Shown here in pieces: positions 27,662-35,571 of a stretch of DNA of 64,000 nt. The DNA lies in NCBI RefSeq assembly GCF_022884085.1, contig NZ_JAGGCS010000002.1, positions 1 through 64,000 of the forward strand, given 5' to 3'. This DNA comes from Paenirhizobium cremeum (lineage in GTDB: Bacteria > Pseudomonadota > Alphaproteobacteria > Rhizobiales > Rhizobiaceae). Each line of letters opens with the position of its first letter. Positions within the stretch are counted from its first letter, which is position 1. Position numbers and translations under genes: made by a program. Below the pieces are notes generated by a model that saw only the letters and a list, made by a program, of their open reading frames with translations, was not told the origin of the DNA and ran no database searches.

Positions 27662-30293
27662 CGATGATCCCCCTGATTTCTGCGCGGCAGGAGCCGCAAT
27701 TGGTGCCCGCGGAAAGTGCCTCGCCGACGGCTTCCACTGTCCGGCAACCGCCCTTTACCGCGGTAACGATCTGGTTCACGCCCACCGAGAAGCAGGAGCA
27801 GACGGTTGCGCCCGGATCGGGCCTGTCCGCCGCCGGCCGGCCGGCGATCACGGCAAAGCGCGTACGGGCATCCGAATGGCATTGCTGCAATTGCCCGACC
27901 GCCCACTGGCGGGAGACGGCAACCGGGGTTGTCGCGACGAAGAGAGCCAGCAGCAACCGCTCTTCGAGGAAATAGGCCAGCCTTGTAATGCCGGTGGCGC
28001 GGTCGCCGTATCCGATCAGTTCGGCTTTCGCGGGAAGCCTGAACCGGGCGCGGCACCAGCCGTCCCAATCTTCGGCAGGCTGTTGCCATGCGAGTTCCGT
28101 GCGCCAGCCGCCGGGCGCGCGGGCAAGGGCAAAGTAGGGCAGATCAAGCCCTTCCGGTCTGTTCGCGCTGATTGCGAACCCGTAGGCCGCTGCAGCAAAG
28201 CGCCTTGCCTGCACTGCGACATGTTTGGAGGCCGGCTGGCCGGAGACCGGGTCCGTCACCGGTGGCACCAGCGCATCGATACGGCCTTCCGCGGAGGTCT
28301 CCCCGGTCCAGTGCATCGGCACGAAAATCGAGCCCCGGGATTGCCGTCCGCTCAGCAGGGTGCGGACGATCACGCGGCTGCCCGTTTCGCTCGCCAACTC
28401 GACGAGATCCGCATCCCCTATGCCGAGGCCGCGCGCGTCGGCGGGATGCATCTCCGCATAGGGTTCGGCGATATGGGCGGAGAGGCGGGCGCTCTTGCCG
28501 GTCCGCGTCATGGTGTGCCAGTGGTCGCGTACTCGGCCCGTGTTCAGCACCAGCGGAAAGTCGCTGCTCGTCCGCTGCGGCACATCGGGTGCAACGGGCA
28601 CGAAGCGGGCCTTGCCGTCGGGATGAAAGAAGCGCCCCTCTGCGAAGAACCGCGTCGTCCGGGGGCCGGTGCCGGCGGGCTGGGGCCACTGGAATGGCGC
28701 GAGAGCGTCGAAGCCGGTCTCGTCGATTGCCGCATACGCGCCGATGTCGAAGTCGCGGGCGCCGTCGTTTTCGAAGGCGGAAAGGGCGGCATGCTCGGCG
28801 AAGATCTCCGCCGCCGAACGGAAGGAAAAGGCCGCCTTAAAGCTCATGCGTCGGGCGACCTCGGCAATCTGCCACCAGTCCGGCCGGGCCTCGCCGGGGG
28901 CCGGCAGGAAGGGCCGCTGCCGGGAGATGCGCCGTTCGGAATTCGTCACGGTGCCGGATTTTTCGCCCCAGCCGGTGGCAGGCAGAAGAACGTGGGCAAG
29001 CCTTGCTGTGTCGGTCTCCTTCAGGATGTCGGAGACGACGACGAAGGGGCAGGCTTCGATGGCAGCCTTCACGCGGTCGGCATCGGGCATGGAAACGACG
29101 GGGTTCGTCGACATGATCCACAGCGCCTTGATGCGTCCGTCGGCGACGGCCTCGAACATATCGACTGCCTTCAGTCCCGGTCTGCTTGCTATTGTCGGTG
29201 CATTCCAGAAGCGCTGAACACAGTCGCGATGTTCAGGATTTTCGATCGTCATGTGGGCGGCAAGCATATTGGCGAGACCGCCGACCTCGCGGCCTCCCAT
29301 GGCGTTCGGTTGGCCGGTCAGCGAGAAAGGCCCCATGCCGGGACGACCGATCCGGCCGGTCGCCAGATGGCAGTTTATGATGGCGTTGACCTTGTCCGTG
29401 CCGACCGAGGACTGATTGACACCCTGGCTATAGCAGGTAACGACCTTCTCCGTCCGTTCGAAAAGGCCGAAGAACTGGCGCAGTTCGCTGGCGCCAAGGC
29501 CCGTGTTGTCGATCAGTCCGGCAAAGCTCAGGGCGCTTGCAGCGGCGAAGGCGTCCGCGAAACCTGTCGTATGGGCGGCAAGGTAATTCTCGTCGATCGC
29601 CGTGCTCTTCGCCAGATGGGCGAGCAGGCCGTTGAAGAGTGCCACGTCGCCGTCGGGGCGAATGGAAAGATGCAGATCGGCGATGTCGGAGGTTGCCGTG
29701 CGGCGCGGGTCTATGACGACGACCTTCATGCCGGGTCGGGCTGCCTTGGCGGCGGCAAGCCGCTGGTAGAGCACCGGGTGGCACCAGCCCATGTTGGAGC
29801 CGACCAGCACGACGAGATCGGCGAGTTCCAGATCCTCATAGGTTCCAGGCACCGTGTCGGCCCCGAAGGCCCTGCGGTGGCCGGCCACCGACGAGGCCAT
29901 GCAGAGCCTGGAATTGGTGTCGATATTGGCCGAGCCGATGAAGCCCTTCATCAGCTTGTTGGCGACGTAATAGTCTTCGGTGAGCAACTGGCCGGAGACA
30001 TAGAAGGCGACCGAATCCGGGCCGTTCTTGGCGATAGTCTCCGCGAAGGTGCGGGCCACCGTGTCGAGAGCCGTGTCCCAGCTGGCGCGCTCGCCCATGA
30101 TTTCCGGGTGAAGCGCGCGTCCCTCGAGATCGAGCGTTTCGGCAAGCGCCGAACCCTTGGAGCAGAGGCGTCCGAAATTGGCCGGGTGATCCGGATCGCC
30201 CTTCACCGAGACGGAGCCCGCATCGTCCACGGTTGCGATCACCCCGCAGCCGACGCCGCAATAGGGACAGGTGGTCCTGGTTTCAGTGGACAT
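27633..30293 (-). CDS. nasA: Assimilatory nitrate reductase, molybdenum catalytic subunit
   Basis: Cytoplasmic enzyme of 886 residues that reduces nitrate to nitrite. The N-terminal 4Fe-4S cluster is given by Cys9, Cys12, Cys16 (CPYCGVGC) and Cys44 (RLCSKGS). The bis-MGD molybdopterin domains follow (LMKGFIGSANIDTNSRLCMASSVAGHRRAFGADTVPG; NTGRVRDHWHTMTRTGKS in the dinucleotide-binding C-terminal part). A BFD-like 2Fe-2S domain ends the protein (VCSCFSVGVNQIV...TNCGSCRAEI), as in single-chain Nas enzymes. The ATG at 30293 is chosen for MSTETRTTCPYC; the frame is open far upstream through nirD in another phase. The protein ends AAAAE, like several neighbours. Confidence 0.96.
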   Translation of the reverse strand: MSTETRTTCPYCGVGCGVIATVDDAGSVSVKGDPDHPANFGRLCSKGSALAETLDLEGRALHPEIMGERASWDTALDTVARTFAETIAKNGPDSVAFYVSGQLLTEDYYVANKLMKGFIGSANIDTNSRLCMASSVAGHRRAFGADTVPGTYEDLELADLVVLVGSNMGWCHPVLYQRLAAAKAARPGMKVVVIDPRRTATSDIADLHLSIRPDGDVALFNGLLAHLAKSTAIDENYLAAHTTGFADAFAAASALSFAGLIDNTGLGASELRQFFGLFERTEKVVTCYSQGVNQSSVGTDKVNAIINCHLATGRIGRPGMGPFSLTGQPNAMGGREVGGLANMLAAHMTIENPEHRDCVQRFWNAPTIASRPGLKAVDMFEAVADGRIKALWIMSTNPVVSMPDADRVKAAIEACPFVVVSDILKETDTARLAHVLLPATGWGEKSGTVTNSERRISRQRPFLPAPGEARPDWWQIAEVARRMSFKAAFSFRSAAEIFAEHAALSAFENDGARDFDIGAYAAIDETGFDALAPFQWPQPAGTGPRTTRFFAEGRFFHPDGKARFVPVAPDVPQRTSSDFPLVLNTGRVRDHWHTMTRTGKSARLSAHIAEPYAEMHPADARGLGIGDADLVELASETGSRVIVRTLLSGRQSRGSIFVPMHWTGETSAEGRIDALVPPVTDPVSGQPASKHVAVQARRFAAAAYGFAISANRPEGLDLPYFALARAPGGWRTELAWQQPAEDWDGWCRARFRLPAKAELIGYGDRATGITRLAYFLEERLLLALFVATTPVAVSRQWAVGQLQQCHSDARTRFAVIAGRPAADRPDPGATVCSCFSVGVNQIVTAVKGGCRTVEAVGEALSAGTNCGSCRAEIRGIIDACHAAAAE

Positions 30294-30355
30294 ATCTGCA
30301 ACCCCGACGTGGTAAAACCATACCCGCAACCGCAATCGCCAAAGCCTGCATCCCG

Positions 30356-30685
30356 CTACTCCGCCGCCTGCAGCAGGCTTTCGAGCATGATGGACAGGCA
30401 CCCGTTTTCGTTGCGCAGCGGAATGGTCCTGACCTCTCCTTCGTCGGCGCCGAGCGCCTTGCCGCTTTCCAGCGAGATCACCCAGTTGTGCAGCGGGCAG
30501 GTCACGGCCTTGCCGTGGACGATGCCTTGGGAGAGCGGACCTCCCTTGTGGGGGCAATGATCCTCGATGGCGAAAACCTCGTTTTCGGCCGTGCGAAAGA
30601 CGGCGATCTTGCCTTCCGGCGTCTTCACGCAGCGGGCGCCGCGGAGCGGAATGTCGTCGATATGGCCGATTGCGATCCAGTTCAT
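30356..30685 (-). CDS. nirD: Nitrite reductase [NAD(P)H] small subunit
   Basis: A 109-residue Rieske-like subunit that partners NirB in reducing nitrite to ammonium. It keeps the full Rieske ligand set, Cys44-x-His46 and Cys63-x2-His66 (HCPHKGGPLSQG and CPLHNW), which many enterobacterial NirD proteins have lost, so a real 2Fe-2S cluster is likely. I use the ATG at 30685 (MNWIAIGHIDD); the frame upstream translates a G-rich repeat (WGGWGGWGG) and is not coding. It lies between nirB and nasA. The 168-base gap to nirB holds a G-rich tract and a palindromic element. Confidence 0.94.
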   Translation of the reverse strand: MNWIAIGHIDDIPLRGARCVKTPEGKIAVFRTAENEVFAIEDHCPHKGGPLSQGIVHGKAVTCPLHNWVISLESGKALGADEGEVRTIPLRNENGCLSIMLESLLQAAE

Positions 30686-30714
30686 GGGTTTCGTTTCCTT
30701 GTTGTTGCCTAAGA

Positions 30715-30741
30715 CCCCTCCCCACCCTCCCCACCCTCCCC
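30715..30741 (-). promoter_or_regulatory. G-quadruplex-prone tandem repeat upstream of nirD
   Basis: On the coding strand the unit GGGGAGGGT is repeated, giving six runs of 3-4 G separated by single A or T. Such short loops favour a very stable parallel quadruplex. It ends 29 bases before the nirD start codon, so in the nirB-nirD mRNA it sits just ahead of the ribosome binding site. One end also forms an arm of the palindrome at 30736-30827, so the two structures would compete. Sequence seen; folding inferred. Confidence 0.6.
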
Positions 30742-30827
30742 ACAAGGGGGAGGGCTTAACCCAGCCGAACCCTTGGCGGAGAGAACCGAGCGGTTTCCGC
30801 CAGGTCTTCTCCCCCCTTGTGGGGGAG
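30736..30827. repeat. Nested palindromic intergenic element between nirB and nirD
   Basis: Outer arms CTCCCCACAAGGGGGAG (30736-30752) and CTCCCCCCTTGTGGGGGAG (30809-30827) are inverted copies, and each arm is itself near-palindromic. An inner hairpin TGGCGGA/TCCGCCA lies at 30774-30802. This layout is familiar from rhizobial repeat elements found between genes; copy number must be checked in the genome. Confidence 0.65.
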
Positions 30828-30853
30828 ATGGCCGGCAGGCCAGAGAGGGTCTT

Positions 30854-33301
30854 CTATTCCGCTGCGGCCGAGTAACCGACCGTCGCCATGGGCTTGAACT
30901 CATGCTTGTCCTTGCCGGAAACGCGCTCCGACCACGGGTCGACCTGGGCGAATTTCTGGGAGAAGACGAAGCGGTCGAAATAGGCCCGGCGCTTGTCGTG
31001 ATCCTCCATGATCTGGCGGCGGATCTCTTCGGTGCCGATGCGTTTTGCCCATTTGTAGATGCGCTCGAGGTAGCGGGCCTGTTCGCGATACATCTGGGTC
31101 AGCGCCACGATCACCTCCAGCGCCTCGTCCTCGGTCTTCACGAGGCCGAGCACCTCCGTGCCCTTGATGTCGAGGCCCGCGGCACCGGCGAAGTGGATCT
31201 CGAAGCCGCTATCGACGCAGATGACGCCGATGTCCTTGCAGGTCGCTTCCGCGCAGTTGCGCGGGCAGCCGGAGACGGCGAGCTTCAACTTGGCCGGCGT
31301 CCACGAACCCCACATGAATTTCTCGATGCGGATGCCGAGGCCGGTCGAATCCTGCGTGCCGAAGCGACACCATTGCTCGCCGACGCAGGTCTTCACGGTG
31401 CGCAGGCCCTTGGCATAGGCCTGGCCGGAGATGAAACCGGCCTTGCCGAGATCGGCCCAGACCGCCGGCAGGTCTTCCTTGTGAACGCCGAGCAGGTCTA
31501 TGCGCTGACCGCCTGTGACCTTCACCATGGGAATGTCGAACTTGTCGACGACATCGGCGATCGCCCGCAGTTCCGAGGAACTGGTGACGCCGCCCCACAT
31601 GCGCGGCACGACGGAATAGGTGCCGTCCTTCTGGATGTTGGCGTGTACGCGCTCGTTGATGAAGCGCGACTGGTAGTCGTCGGCATATTCGTCCGGCCAG
31701 TCGCAGACGAGGTAGTAGTTGAGCGCCGGGCGGCACTTGGCGCAGCCGCAGGAGGTCTTCCATTCCAGTTCCTGCATCACGGCCGGAATGGTCTTCAGAC
31801 CTTTCGCCTTGATGAGGCGGCGCACGTCGTCATGGCCAAGTTCGGTGCAGGTGCACATGGGCGTGACTGCGGCCGGATTATAGGCGTCGCCCAGCGTCAG
31901 TGACATCAGCTGCTCGACAAGGCCGGTGCAGTTGCCGCAGGAGGCGGATGCCTTGGTATGCGCCCTGACACCGTCCAGCGTCGTCAGTCCCTTGCCGGTG
32001 ATGGTGGAAACGATCTTGCCCTTGCAGACGCCGTTGCAGCCGCAGATTTCCGCATCATCCGGCAAGGCTGCAACGGCCGCCATAGGGTCCAGCGCGACAC
32101 CCCCCTGGTAGGCCTGACCGAAGATCAGCGTCTCGCGCATCTCGGAAATGTCGGTGCCCTTCTTCATCAGGTCGAAGAACCAGGAACCGTCCGCCGTCTC
32201 GCCGTAGAGCACGGCGCCGATGATGCGGTTTTCCTTGAGGACGAGGCGTTTGTAGACGCCGGCGGCGGCATCGCGCAGCACGATTTCCTGCCGGTCGGGA
32301 GCCTCGGCGAAATCGCCTGCGGAAAACAGGTTGATGCCGGTGACCTTGAGCTTCGTGTTGGTGACGGAGCCGTGATATTCGGCGCTGCCGCCCGTCAGCC
32401 GGTCGGCCAGTACCTTCGCGCTCTCATAGAGCGGCGCGACGAGACCGTAGCAGATGCCGCGGTGTTCGGCGCATTCGCCGAGCGCGAAGATCGAAGCATC
32501 CGAGGTCATCATGCCGTCGTCGACGACGATGCCCCTGTTGACGGCGAGGCCCGCCTCCTTGGCAAGCTGAGAGGCCGGGCGGATGCCGACGGCCATGACG
32601 ACCATGTCGCCTTCGATGACGCGGCCGTCTTCCAGTTCGATGCCTTCGACCTTCTCCGTCCCGAGGATTGCCTTGGTATTGGCCTTGGTGATGATGTCGA
32701 TGCCGCGTTCGTTGAGCGCCTTTTCCAGAAGGTAGGCGGCGGCGGGATCGAGCTGTCGTTCCATGATGGTCGGCATCAGGTGGATGACGGTGACATCCAT
32801 GCCCTGCCGTTTCAGGCCGTAGGCTGCCTCAAGTCCCAGCAGGCCGGCGCCGATGACGATGGCGCGGCCTTTGCCGCTGGCGATCTTCAGCATGTTTTCG
32901 ACGTCGTCGAGATCGCGGTAGGGCAGCATGCCCGGCAGTTGATGTCCGGGAACCGGGATGATGAAGGGCAGCGAACCGGTGGCGATCACCAGCTTGTCGT
33001 AAGCCGCCGTGATGCCGTTCGCCGAGGTGACGGTCTTTGCATGGCGGTCGATCCCGGTGACTTTCGCGCCCTTGTGCAGCGTCACGTTATGGGCGGCATA
33101 CCAGGCGTCGTTGTGGATGACGATGTCCTCGTAAGCCTTCTCGCCTGACAGCACGGGCGAGAGCATGATGCGGTCGTAATTGACGCGCGGCTCGGCGTTG
33201 AAGATCGTGACGTCGTAAAGGCCGGGGGCCTTTTCGAAGAGTTCTTCCAGCATGCGGCCGGGGGCCATGCCGTTGCCGATGATGACGAGTTTTTCGGTCA
33301 T
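30854..33301 (-). CDS. nirB: Nitrite reductase [NAD(P)H] large subunit
   Basis: An 815-residue assimilatory nitrite reductase (nitrite to ammonium, six electrons). Domains in order: FAD/NAD(P)H oxidoreductase with VIIGNGMAPGRMLEEL and IVIGAGLLGLEAAYGLKRQG; two BFD-like 2Fe-2S regions (CGCNGVCKGKIV...SCGNCTG near residue 420-460, and CTCTELGHDD...SCGCAKCRP near 490-530); and the siroheme/4Fe-4S domain with CVGEQWC and SGCPRNCAEATCKD near 640-690. The start overlaps the globin stop by 4 bases. Siroheme comes from cysG in the same operon. Confidence 0.96.
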   Translation of the reverse strand: MTEKLVIIGNGMAPGRMLEELFEKAPGLYDVTIFNAEPRVNYDRIMLSPVLSGEKAYEDIVIHNDAWYAAHNVTLHKGAKVTGIDRHAKTVTSANGITAAYDKLVIATGSLPFIIPVPGHQLPGMLPYRDLDDVENMLKIASGKGRAIVIGAGLLGLEAAYGLKRQGMDVTVIHLMPTIMERQLDPAAAYLLEKALNERGIDIITKANTKAILGTEKVEGIELEDGRVIEGDMVVMAVGIRPASQLAKEAGLAVNRGIVVDDGMMTSDASIFALGECAEHRGICYGLVAPLYESAKVLADRLTGGSAEYHGSVTNTKLKVTGINLFSAGDFAEAPDRQEIVLRDAAAGVYKRLVLKENRIIGAVLYGETADGSWFFDLMKKGTDISEMRETLIFGQAYQGGVALDPMAAVAALPDDAEICGCNGVCKGKIVSTITGKGLTTLDGVRAHTKASASCGNCTGLVEQLMSLTLGDAYNPAAVTPMCTCTELGHDDVRRLIKAKGLKTIPAVMQELEWKTSCGCAKCRPALNYYLVCDWPDEYADDYQSRFINERVHANIQKDGTYSVVPRMWGGVTSSSELRAIADVVDKFDIPMVKVTGGQRIDLLGVHKEDLPAVWADLGKAGFISGQAYAKGLRTVKTCVGEQWCRFGTQDSTGLGIRIEKFMWGSWTPAKLKLAVSGCPRNCAEATCKDIGVICVDSGFEIHFAGAAGLDIKGTEVLGLVKTEDEALEVIVALTQMYREQARYLERIYKWAKRIGTEEIRRQIMEDHDKRRAYFDRFVFSQKFAQVDPWSERVSGKDKHEFKPMATVGYSAAAE

Positions 33302-33732
33302 ACCGTTGGCTCCATGTCTTTCGTGCTGCGGGTGCTTGCCGCGATCATCACACCGGACAGCGTCCCATAGGCGGACGTCCAGGCAGCCTTGGTCTCCGGG
33401 GTGAAGTCCGGGCCCAGACCCTGTTCCAGTGTCCAGAGAAGGGCGTCGCCCACCACCTCGTAATGGGCAGGCTTCACGCCATAATCGTTGTGCTTGACGG
33501 CCAGCGCCTCGGCGGCAGGCACGATGCTCTGAAGATCCTTGAGACCGTTGACGACGACGCCGAGCGTCGTCATCAGCTTCCGCCCCTGTTCCTTCATTTC
33601 CCCCTTGAAGAGAGGCTTCACCTCGGGCGCGATTTCGAAGAGCCTGCCGTAAAAGAGCTCCGCTGCAGCTTCCCTGATGGGTATGACCCTCGCGAAGGAA
33701 GACTGGACGAGGTCAATATCCTTGGGTGTCAT
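33298..33732 (-). CDS. Single-domain globin in the nitrate/nitrite operon
   Basis: A 144-residue globin without a reductase domain. The helix F/G region reads VKHNDYGVKPAHYEVVGDALLWTLEQGLG, placing the proximal haem-binding His at residue 81, as in bacterial haemoglobins and the haem part of flavohaemoglobins. Position between the nitrate transporter ATPase and nirB, with a 4-base overlap to nirB, ties it to nitrate assimilation. A likely role is binding or oxidising nitric oxide that forms as a by-product of nitrite reduction. No reductase partner is obvious here. GAGGAGGAGAG precedes the ATG. Confidence 0.88.
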   Translation of the reverse strand: MTPKDIDLVQSSFARVIPIREAAAELFYGRLFEIAPEVKPLFKGEMKEQGRKLMTTLGVVVNGLKDLQSIVPAAEALAVKHNDYGVKPAHYEVVGDALLWTLEQGLGPDFTPETKAAWTSAYGTLSGVMIAASTRSTKDMEPTV

Positions 33733-33745
33733 GACGCTCTCCTCC

Positions 33746-34543
33746 TCATTCAGCGGCTTCGACGAAGCGGTGGCGTTCGTAGAGGAACTTCAGCACGGCT
33801 TCGCGGGATTTGAGGTAGGTGCGGTCTGAAGCGAGCGCGATGCGGTCGCGCGGGCGCGGGATCGGGACTTCCAGAACTTCGCCGATGCGTGCAGCGGGAC
33901 CGTTGGTCATCATGACGATGCGGTCGGAGAGCAGGACGGCCTCGTCCACGTCATGGGTAATCATAATCATGGTGTTGCCGAGCCGGGCATGGATCTCCAT
34001 CACGGCATCCTGAAGGTGCGCGCGGGTGAGTGCGTCGAGCGCGCCGAAGGGCTCGTCGAGCAGCAGGATCTTCGGCTCCATGGCGAGCGCCCGGGCAATG
34101 CCGACGCGCTGCTTCATGCCGCCGGAGATTTCGGAGGGGCGCTTGTCCCTGGCATGGGCCATCTGCACGAGGTCGAGATTGCGCATGACCCATTCGTGCT
34201 TTTCGGCCTTGCTCTTGCGGCCGGCGAAAACCTTGGAGACCGCGAGGTTGACGTTTTCGTAGACGGAAAGCCAGGGCAGCAGCGAGTGGTTCTGGAAAAC
34301 CACGGCGCGTTCCGGGCCGGGCTCGTTCACCTCGGCGTTTTCGAGTAGCACGGCGCCGCTCGAAACGCGGGTCAGGCCGGCGATCAGGTTGAGCAGCGTG
34401 GACTTGCCGCAGCCGGAATGGCCGATGATCGAAACGAACTCGCCCTTGTCGATGGTGAGCGTGACGTCTTTCAGCACTTCGGTCTTCGTGCCGCCGCGTT
34501 CGAAGCTTTTGTCGATATGGTCGATCTTGAGATAGGCGTTCAT
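33746..34543 (-). CDS. nrtD: Nitrate ABC transporter ATP-binding protein
   Basis: A 265-residue ATPase that drives nitrate (and probably nitrite) import with NrtA and NrtB. Walker A GHSGCGKSTLLNLIAG near residue 43, Q-loop VVFQNHSLLPWLSVYENV, signature EISGGMKQRVGIARAL, Walker B ILLLDEPFGALD and H-loop MITHDVDEAVLLSDR. It has no C-terminal NrtA-like domain, so it corresponds to NrtD rather than to the two-domain cyanobacterial NrtC; rhizobial annotations often call it nrtC. Start ATG 34543 with GAGGAGACG upstream; 12 bases separate it from nrtB. Confidence 0.9.
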   Translation of the reverse strand: MNAYLKIDHIDKSFERGGTKTEVLKDVTLTIDKGEFVSIIGHSGCGKSTLLNLIAGLTRVSSGAVLLENAEVNEPGPERAVVFQNHSLLPWLSVYENVNLAVSKVFAGRKSKAEKHEWVMRNLDLVQMAHARDKRPSEISGGMKQRVGIARALAMEPKILLLDEPFGALDALTRAHLQDAVMEIHARLGNTMIMITHDVDEAVLLSDRIVMMTNGPAARIGEVLEVPIPRPRDRIALASDRTYLKSREAVLKFLYERHRFVEAAE

Positions 34544-34555
34544 GGTGTCGTCTCC

Positions 34556-35452
34556 TCAGTTGGCGGCCGTGCCGCGGGTGACGACGCTGCCGAGCAGGGC
34601 GACCAGCTTGTCGAGAACGAAGCCGGTCACGCCGATATAGGCGAGCGCCACGATGATGTCGGAGAGCCGGGACGAGTTCCACGCGTCCCAGATGAAGAAG
34701 CCGATGCCGACGCCGCCGGTCAGCATTTCTGCGGCGACGATGGCGAGCCAGGAGAGACCGACGCCGATCCGCAGACCGGTGAAGATGTAGGGAGCCGCCG
34801 CCGGGATCATGATGCGGATGAAGAATTCGAGCGGATTGAGGCGCAGCACGCGGGCGATGTTGCGATAGTCGTCCGGAATGTTGCGAACGCCGACGGCGGT
34901 GTTGATGATGACCGGCCAGATCGAGGTGATGAAGATGACGAAGATCGCCGAGGGGTTCGAGTCCTGGAAGGCAGCCAGCGACAGCGGCAGCCAGGCAAGC
35001 GGCGGCACGGTGCGCAGGATCTGGAAGATCGGGTCGAGACCGCGCATCGCCCAGACCGACTGGCCGACGATGGCGCCGAGTACGACGCCGGCAACTGCCG
35101 CAAGGCCGAAGCCGATCGCCACGCGCTGAAGCGACACCAGAACCCGCCAGGCAAGGCCGATATCCTGCGATCCGTAATCGAAGAAGGGATAGGCGATCAG
35201 GTCGAAGCTGTCGGCCCAGACCTGGGAGGGCGGCGGCAGCGTCGCGCCGGGATGGGAACAGGCGATCTGCCAGACGCCGAGCAGGACCAGCAGGACGACG
35301 AGCGGCGGCAGGATGTTGCGCAGAGTGGCAATGCCGACGCGCTTCAGGTCGAGTTTCGCGGCAGGACGCTTTGCCATCTGCACGACGGTGCCGGTCTTGA
35401 TCGCGGCAATGGCCGGCGCCTCGGTATCGGCTTTGCGGGCGGTTGCGGTCAT
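34556..35452 (-). CDS. nrtB: Nitrate ABC transporter permease
   Basis: A 298-residue inner-membrane permease. A basic N-terminal tail of about 40 residues precedes a first span (ILPPLVVLLVLLGVWQIACS), and about five more spans follow with the coupling-loop text YRNIARVLRLNPLEFFIRIMIPAAAPYIFTGLRIGVGLSWLAIVAAEM, typical of the nitrate/sulfonate/taurine group. Its place between nrtA and nrtD identifies the substrate. GAGGA lies 7 bases before the ATG. A 119-base gap with a rhizobial palindrome separates it from nrtA. Confidence 0.9.
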   Translation of the reverse strand: MTATARKADTEAPAIAAIKTGTVVQMAKRPAAKLDLKRVGIATLRNILPPLVVLLVLLGVWQIACSHPGATLPPPSQVWADSFDLIAYPFFDYGSQDIGLAWRVLVSLQRVAIGFGLAAVAGVVLGAIVGQSVWAMRGLDPIFQILRTVPPLAWLPLSLAAFQDSNPSAIFVIFITSIWPVIINTAVGVRNIPDDYRNIARVLRLNPLEFFIRIMIPAAAPYIFTGLRIGVGLSWLAIVAAEMLTGGVGIGFFIWDAWNSSRLSDIIVALAYIGVTGFVLDKLVALLGSVVTRGTAAN

Positions 35453-35494
35453 GTTTGGGTCCTCTGTCGAGTGGTGTTCGTTGTGGTCAAATCC

Positions 35495-35564
35495 GGCCCC
35501 TCATCCGTTGCCGGACCCTTCCCCCGTGACCGGGGAGAAGGTGGCAACAGCCGGGTGAGGGGCC
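35495..35564. repeat. Nested palindromic intergenic element between nrtA and nrtB
   Basis: Outer arms GGCCCCTCATCCG and CGGGTGAGGGGCC; inside them TTGCC/GGCAA and then CCTTCCCCCG/CGGGGAGAAGG form successive stems. The whole 70-base unit can fold into one long hairpin. The CCTCATCCG...CTTCTCCCC...GGGTGAGG text is a common rhizobial repeat. It lies in the transcribed gap and could reduce expression of genes downstream of nrtA. Confidence 0.7.
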
Positions 35565-35571
35565 GCACGAC

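Noticed and set aside
27591..30560. A 989-codon open frame on the plus strand opposite nasA.
   Set aside because: It is antisense to a gene with intact iron-sulfur and molybdopterin motifs; long reverse frames are expected in GC-rich DNA and the translation has no recognisable domain. The same holds for the long plus-strand frames at 17655-19655 and 19510-20964 opposite cbbL and cbbA.
30714..30743. Tandem 9-mers considered as a possible CRISPR-like or VNTR array.
   Set aside because: The units are contiguous with no spacers and too few for an array; it is better described as a G-rich tract.
30686..30745. A 20-residue N-terminal extension of NirD reading WGGWGGWGG.
   Set aside because: It is the translation of the G-rich tandem repeat; NirD homologues start at MNWIAIG-like text and the ATG at 30685 fits.
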